A stretch of DNA of 9,541 nucleotides from Actinomycetota bacterium (GTDB lineage Bacteria; Actinomycetota; Acidimicrobiia; Acidimicrobiales; Ilumatobacteraceae), in assembly GCA_026393655.1 (NCBI GenBank), contig JAPKZT010000115.1, positions 1-9,541 of the forward strand, read 5' to 3'. The number at the start of each line of letters is the position of its first letter. Position 1 is the first letter of the stretch. Position numbers and translations under genes: made by a program. The notes below the pieces were generated by a model, which did not search any database, was not told the origin of the DNA, and worked only from the letters and a program-made list of their open reading frames with translations. Below are positions 6,423 to 9,541 of the stretch, one piece after another.

Positions 6423-7190
6423 GCCGTGATCGGCGTTGCGAAGGTGCACTACATCACCAGTGTCAATGACTTGCCGCACCGAATTATCATCTATTTGCAC
6501 AACCACCAATCGACCTTCAACGTCAATATTTTCAGCTATTCCGGTGATCACAGCACCGTTGGTCAACTCAATTCTTACTGTTTTACCAAGTGTTGCTAGT
6601 AACGCGACATATTTTTCTTGTTGTTTGATCAAATTCAATTTTTCAATTTGAGTTATTTCGAGCAACATATTTTCAAGTAATTCAACTGGGCTCGGCGACT
6701 TCTCGCTGAAAAATTCGGTTAGTGAAACAGCCTCTTGTGGTGCCCAGCCAACATTGATACCGATACCTACCACGACAAATTGTTTTTGCCGATCACCGAT
6801 ACACAACATGCCGCCTAGTTTGCGATCGACTATTAGTAGATCGTTTGGCCACTTCAACGTAACTTTTGGCGCCGATTTCGGAGATACGTGATCACTTGAA
6901 ATAAGTTTTTGGCATGCATGAGCCGCAGCGAGCGCGACAATTCGAGGCCACATCGTTAGCAAATTTGCTTCACTACGAAATAAAAGCGACACCAGAAGAT
7001 TCGTCCCTGGCTTTGCTTCCCAAGTTCGGTCAAGTCGACCACGACCAGCGGTCTGATTATCTGCCATTAAAACGCTGTGGCTCGGCGCACCAGCAAGGGC
7101 ATCAGCAAATAAATCTGTATTTGTGCTGCCAGTTTCTCGTACCCTGCGCACAAACCAATTCTCGGGCCAGTTGTAATCGGTGCTTGTCAT
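6420..7190 (-). CDS. birA: Biotin--[acetyl-CoA-carboxylase] ligase, without regulatory HTH domain
   Basis: BirA makes biotinyl-5'-AMP and transfers the biotin to a lysine of biotin carrier domains. The 256-residue product starts directly with the catalytic domain (STNTD at 22-26), so the N-terminal winged-helix repressor domain of E. coli BirA is absent and it should not bind DNA. Active-site motifs are QTAGRGRLDRTW (46-57), the KWPNDLLI block (113-120) with the KLGGML loop (124-129), and VGIGINVGW (141-149). The C-terminal small beta domain (about 203-250) is present. The ATG at 7190 is preceded on the minus strand by TACTAT at 8 bp. The gene is divergent from a BCCP-containing carboxylase subunit, its likely protein substrate, and is followed by the LCP gene after 12 bp. 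Confidence 0.93.
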   Translation of the reverse strand: MTSTDYNWPENWFVRRVRETGSTNTDLFADALAGAPSHSVLMADNQTAGRGRLDRTWEAKPGTNLLVSLLFRSEANLLTMWPRIVALAAAHACQKLISSDHVSPKSAPKVTLKWPNDLLIVDRKLGGMLCIGDRQKQFVVVGIGINVGWAPQEAVSLTEFFSEKSPSPVELLENMLLEITQIEKLNLIKQQEKYVALLATLGKTVRIELTNGAVITGIAENIDVEGRLVVVQIDDNSVRQVIDTGDVVHLRNADHG

Positions 7191-7194
7191 CAGC

Positions 7195-7204
7195 GAGAAT
7201 AGTA
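7195..7204. promoter_or_regulatory. Overlapping divergent -10 elements of birA and the biotin carboxylase gene
   Basis: The whole spacer between the two start codons is 18 bp. On the minus strand TACTAT (7199-7204) ends 8 bp before the birA ATG. On the plus strand GAGAAT (7195-7200), which keeps the key A and final T of a -10 box, ends 8 bp before the GTG at 7209. The hexamers overlap by 2 bp in a symmetric layout. There is no room for leaders, so both messages would be leaderless and both -35 regions would lie inside the opposing coding sequence. The minus element is the stronger match. Confidence 0.4.
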
Positions 7205-7208
7205 ACCC

Positions 7209-8960
7209 GTGTTAAAGAAAATCCTTATCGCCAACCGAGGCGAAATCGCAGTACGAGTAATCCGCACCGCTCGCGAAATGGGTATCGCGACTGTCGCTGT
7301 GTATAGCGAACTTGATCGCAACGCGCTACATGTGCGACTTGCTGACGAAGCCTTTGCACTCGGCGGGACGACTGCCGCTGAGAGTTATCTAAAAACAGAT
7401 GCGATTATTGAAGCAATCAAACTCAGTGGCGCCGACGCCGTTCACCCTGGTTATGGCTTCTTTAGCGAGAATGCCGATTTTGCAAAAACTATTACAGATA
7501 TGGGTGTTGCATTTATCGGGCCGCCGCCCGCAGCAATAGTCGAAATGGGAGACAAAGTTTCTTCACGCAAGGCAGCACTTCGTGGCGGTGCACCAATCGT
7601 GCCCGGCACAACAGAATTTCTAAAGAGCGCCGATGAGATTTTGGCGTTCGGCAAAAGCCATGGCTGGCCAGTTGCAATAAAAGCAGCATTCGGTGGTGGC
7701 GGACGCGGTATGAAAGTTGTGCGCGACGAAAAGAGCGTGCAAGAAGCAATGGAATCTGCACAGCGTGAGTCGAAAGCCTTTTTTGGCCGCGACGAAATTT
7801 ATGTTGAGAAATATCTCTCGTGGCCACGGCATATTGAAATTCAACTTGTTGGTGACACCCACGGCAATGTCGTGTGGGTTTCATCGCGCGACTGCTCGGC
7901 GCAACGACGCCACCAAAAACTTATCGAAGAAGCCCCAGCGCCAGCTCTACCAGATGGCGTTGAAGAAGAAATGGGCGCTGCAGCAGTAAAAGCAGCAAAG
8001 GCAGTTGGCTACTTCAATGCTGGCACTGTTGAATTTATTTATCAGGATGAAGAGTTTTTCTTTTTAGAAATGAACACACAACTACAGGTCGAACACCCAG
8101 TCACAGAACTGATTACTGGTATCGACTTGATTGAGTGGCAAATTCGTGTTGCATCTGGCGAGAAATTGCCAATGACGCAAAAGCAAGTTTTGGCGGCTCG
8201 TCGTGGTCATGCAATTGAGGTTCGAATCAATGCCGAGAACCCAACAGCCGGAAAGTTCTTGCCGTCGCCCGGCACGATCACAAAACTCACTACACCTGAT
8301 GGTTTTGGTGTTCGATTCGACGGTGGCTACGAATCTGGTGACACTGTCAGCCAGTATTACGACAACCTAATTGGAAAATTAATTGTTTGGGGCAAAGACC
8401 GCGAGACTGCGATCACGCGAACAATTCGAGCGCTAGAAGAAACCAAGATCGAAGGTCTACATACGACGATTGCTGCCGACCTCGCGATTTTGCGTCATCC
8501 AGATTTCGCCGCGACGAAACATTCGACCAAGTGGGTTGAAGAGACTTTGGATTTATCGAAAATTACTTCAACGACCGGTGAGACACAGGCAAACAGCGAG
8601 GGTCTAGTTGAGAAAAATACTGTCGTTGAGGTCAACGGAAAACGATTTGATGTCAAAGTTTGGGTTCCGCCATTCGCCGGTGCAGGCGCACCAACAACAA
8701 AAACTCGATCTGCCTCGCGTGGCTCAAGTCAGTCTGCAACAGCCGCAAGCGGCACGGTCACTGCGCCAATGCAGGGCACAGTGATTAAGTTGCTCGTAGC
8801 TGAAGGTCAAGTTGTGGCAGAAGGCGAAGCAGTTTTAGTGCTTGAAGCAATGAAAATGGAGAATCAAATTCAGGCAGACAAAGCAGGAACAATTAAGAAA
8901 ATTAGTTGCAAGGCTGGCGACACCGTTGGTGCTGGTGATGTTCTACTCGTTATTGAATAG
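7209..8960 (+). CDS. Acyl-CoA carboxylase alpha subunit: biotin carboxylase fused to BCCP
   Basis: The 583-residue cytoplasmic protein carboxylates its own biotin using ATP and bicarbonate, then passes the carboxyl group to a separate carboxyltransferase (beta) subunit to make malonyl-CoA, methylmalonyl-CoA or similar. Domains are the biotin carboxylase N-domain (KKILIANRGEIAVR), ATP-grasp (about 115-310, glycine loop KAAFGGGGRGMKV at 158-170, RRHQKLIEEAPAPA), C-domain (to about 445), a linker, and a biotinyl domain at about 515-583 with EAMKMEN (biotinylated Lys549). Architecture and length match actinobacterial AccA-type subunits; the acyl substrate is unclear because no beta subunit is in view. 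One oddity: the catalytic block reads EMNTQLQVEHPVTE (287-300), with Gln291 (codon CAA, 8079-8081) where the family has Arg (Arg292 in E. coli AccC). The start is GTG, which gives the standard family N-terminus. It is divergent from birA. Confidence 0.95.
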   Translation: MLKKILIANRGEIAVRVIRTAREMGIATVAVYSELDRNALHVRLADEAFALGGTTAAESYLKTDAIIEAIKLSGADAVHPGYGFFSENADFAKTITDMGVAFIGPPPAAIVEMGDKVSSRKAALRGGAPIVPGTTEFLKSADEILAFGKSHGWPVAIKAAFGGGGRGMKVVRDEKSVQEAMESAQRESKAFFGRDEIYVEKYLSWPRHIEIQLVGDTHGNVVWVSSRDCSAQRRHQKLIEEAPAPALPDGVEEEMGAAAVKAAKAVGYFNAGTVEFIYQDEEFFFLEMNTQLQVEHPVTELITGIDLIEWQIRVASGEKLPMTQKQVLAARRGHAIEVRINAENPTAGKFLPSPGTITKLTTPDGFGVRFDGGYESGDTVSQYYDNLIGKLIVWGKDRETAITRTIRALEETKIEGLHTTIAADLAILRHPDFAATKHSTKWVEETLDLSKITSTTGETQANSEGLVEKNTVVEVNGKRFDVKVWVPPFAGAGAPTTKTRSASRGSSQSATAASGTVTAPMQGTVIKLLVAEGQVVAEGEAVLVLEAMKMENQIQADKAGTIKKISCKAGDTVGAGDVLLVIE

Positions 8961-8970
8961 CTATTGAATA
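8951..8970 (+). repeat. 11-bp tandem duplication of the carboxylase gene's 3' end
   Basis: TATTGAATA at 8951-8959 is repeated at 8962-8970 with the two-base spacer GC (period 11). The first copy holds the last codons ATT GAA and the start of the TAG stop. The second copy is noncoding and followed by AC. It resembles the duplication at the LCP gene end. Confidence 0.7.
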
Positions 8971-8995
8971 ACAGATAATTCACCCCTGTTGATTC
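8966..8995 (+). other. Hairpin linking two tandem repeats upstream of lysS
   Basis: GAATAACAG (8966-8974) can pair with CTGTTGATTC (8986-8995) as a 9-bp stem with one bulged G (8991) and an 11-base loop. Because CTGTTGATTC recurs at 8999-9008, the same left arm has two possible partners. No T-run follows, so an intrinsic terminator is unlikely. Whether it lies in a transcript depends on the carboxylase message extending past its stop. Confidence 0.35.
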
Positions 8996-9009
8996 GCCCT
9001 GTTGATTCG
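8984..9009 (+). repeat. Perfect 13-bp tandem repeat upstream of lysS
   Basis: CCCTGTTGATTCG at 8984-8996 is repeated exactly at 8997-9009 with no spacer. It lies in the 99-bp gap between the carboxylase gene and lysS, just upstream of the TACAAT hexamer. Two adjacent head-to-tail copies could be a slippage duplication or paired binding sites. Confidence 0.8.
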
Positions 9010-9021
9010 GCCAGAACGAAT

Positions 9022-9027
9022 TACAAT
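9022..9027 (+). promoter_or_regulatory. Candidate -10 element (TACAAT) for lysS
   Basis: TACAAT is the closest match to TATAAT at any gene start in this window. It lies 32 bp before the lysS GTG, so unlike the other starts this gene would have a leader of roughly 25 bases. Two TTGATT motifs in the tandem repeat lie upstream. The nearer one (9002-9007) is only 14 bp away, short for a -35 box. Confidence 0.45.
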
Positions 9028-9045
9028 AGCGATTATCTATTTTTA

Positions 9046-9063
9046 ATGAAGCGAGCAACGTGA
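9046..9063 (+). other. Five-codon mini-ORF overlapping the lysS start
   Basis: ATG AAG CGA GCA ACG TGA encodes MKRAT, and its TGA overlaps the lysS GTG within GTGA (9060-9063). This arrangement can couple translation of the second frame to the first. There is no strong Shine-Dalgarno sequence before either start, so coupling is plausible but unproven. It may be chance. Confidence 0.25.
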
Positions 9064-9541
9064 CAACCGAAAACGATAACGAGCATCAAGGCACCGGCCA
9101 AACCACTGACAGTCGATCTGGCTTTCAAGCTGAGCGCACTCGGAGACTTTCGGCGATTGACGAATTGAAAACGACTGGCGTCAACCCTTATCCATATCGC
9201 TTTGATCGCACCCACACACTCGGTGAATTACGCGAAAAGTTTGCACCCCTCGAGCCTGGCAATGAAACCGAAGAATCTGTTTCAGTTGCGGGGCGAATCA
9301 TGCTTAAGCGAGATCAAGGAAAGCTAATTTTTGTCACGATCCGCGACCGCAGTGCAGACATTCAGTTATTTGTTTCTAAGTCGGTCGTCGGTGATGCTCA
9401 GTTTGAAGTAATCAATAATCTCGATCTCGGCGACTGGGTCGGCGCACATGGCTTAATCATGACAACGCGAAAAGGTTAATTGTCCGTCAAAGTTTCGTCA
9501 GTTGATTTGCTTTCAAAATCGCTTCGACCGCTGCCCGACAA
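9060..9541 (+). CDS. lysS: Lysyl-tRNA synthetase, N-terminal part, with an internal stop codon (runs off the window)
   Basis: Class II LysRS charges tRNA-Lys with lysine. From the GTG at 9060 the frame encodes a variable N-terminus, AERTRRLSAIDELKTTGVNP, then YPYRFDRTHT, and the OB-fold anticodon-binding domain: VAGRIMLKRDQGKLIFVTIRD, DIQLFVSKS, LDLGDWVGAHG and MTTRKG. At residue 140 the codon is TAA (9477-9479), where LysRS proteins have Glu (TGELS in E. coli). The same frame then continues LSVKVSSVDLLSKSLRPLPD to the window end, matching the family without a shift. The lesion is therefore a single nonsense change (GAA to TAA needs one base), not an indel. The stop truncates the protein before the catalytic domain. 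The gene may be a genuine mutant, a two-part gene restarting at TTG 9480, or a sequencing or assembly error. The last is most likely for an essential gene unless a second LysRS exists. Confidence 0.88.
9477..9479 (+). other. In-frame TAA interrupting lysS
   Basis: TAA replaces the conserved Glu codon of the K-G-E-L-S block. The next codon is TTG, a possible start, and AAAGG ends 4 bases before it, resembling a Shine-Dalgarno sequence. TAA is an ordinary stop elsewhere in this window (it ends birA and the GGDEF-EAL gene), so recoding of TAA genome-wide is excluded. Confidence 0.85.

Noticed and set aside
6914..7306. 130-codon plus-strand frame across the birA/carboxylase junction
   Set aside because: It is antisense to the conserved birA catalytic motifs and out of frame with the carboxylase start.
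8961..9059. T-box or lysine riboswitch upstream of lysS
   Set aside because: The gap is only 99 bp and shows no T-box sequence or lysine-riboswitch-like set of conserved helices.
9477..9479. Recoded stop codon (selenocysteine, pyrrolysine or altered genetic code)
   Set aside because: Those systems use TGA or TAG in known cases. TAA terminates other genes in this window, and the expected residue is Glu.
9460..9500. Frameshift as the cause of the lysS interruption
   Set aside because: Family-matching sequence continues in the same frame after the TAA, so a substitution explains it and an indel does not.

Overview
The window reads as chromosomal DNA of a compact, moderate-GC actinobacterium. 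Five things point there: a mycothiol S-conjugate amidase (Mca), the start of an F420-dependent luciferase-like oxidoreductase, an LCP-family cell-wall ligase, a biotin ligase without a DNA-binding domain, and a fused biotin-carboxylase/biotin-carrier subunit of the actinobacterial acyl-CoA carboxylase type. Small intergenic gaps and the sequence style suggest a streamlined aquatic lineage such as Acidimicrobiia, but that placement is inference. Nothing indicates a phage, plasmid, insertion sequence, CRISPR array or RNA gene. No stretch over 300 bases lacks a gene.

Layout. 1-164 (-): N-terminus of an F420-dependent LLM oxidoreductase, divergent from 206-712 (+), a putative secreted lipoprotein nuclease of the thermonuclease family. 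742-1587 (+): a YdjC/ChbG-type deacetylase whose stop codon overlaps that of the convergent mca gene (2525-1584, -). Divergent from mca is a PEBP/YbhB-like lipoprotein (2597-3289, +), followed by a PAS-PAS-GGDEF-EAL cyclic-di-GMP protein (about 3351-5378, +). It converges on an LCP-family protein (6407-5397, -) that lies directly downstream of birA (7190-6420, -). birA is divergent, with only 18 bp between start codons, from a biotin carboxylase/BCCP gene (7209-8960, +). The window ends in lysS (9060 onward, +), whose frame is broken by an in-frame TAA at 9477.

How they fit together. The clearest functional pair is birA with the BCCP-containing carboxylase subunit: the ligase biotinylates the Lys of the EAMKMEN motif in the divergently transcribed gene product. 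The LCP protein belongs to the envelope and Mca to mycothiol-based detoxification. The GGDEF-EAL protein is a self-contained signalling unit. The other genes look like ordinary chromosomal neighbours rather than one pathway.

Two recurring patterns are not explained by the genes alone. Several starts have a TANNNT-like -10 hexamer 6-9 bp upstream and little or no Shine-Dalgarno sequence, suggesting leaderless transcripts. Several gene ends carry short tandem duplications with periods of 11-14 bp. The strongest anomalies are the lysS nonsense codon and an Arg-to-Gln change at a normally invariant catalytic position of the biotin carboxylase. I do not see a convincing new multi-gene system.
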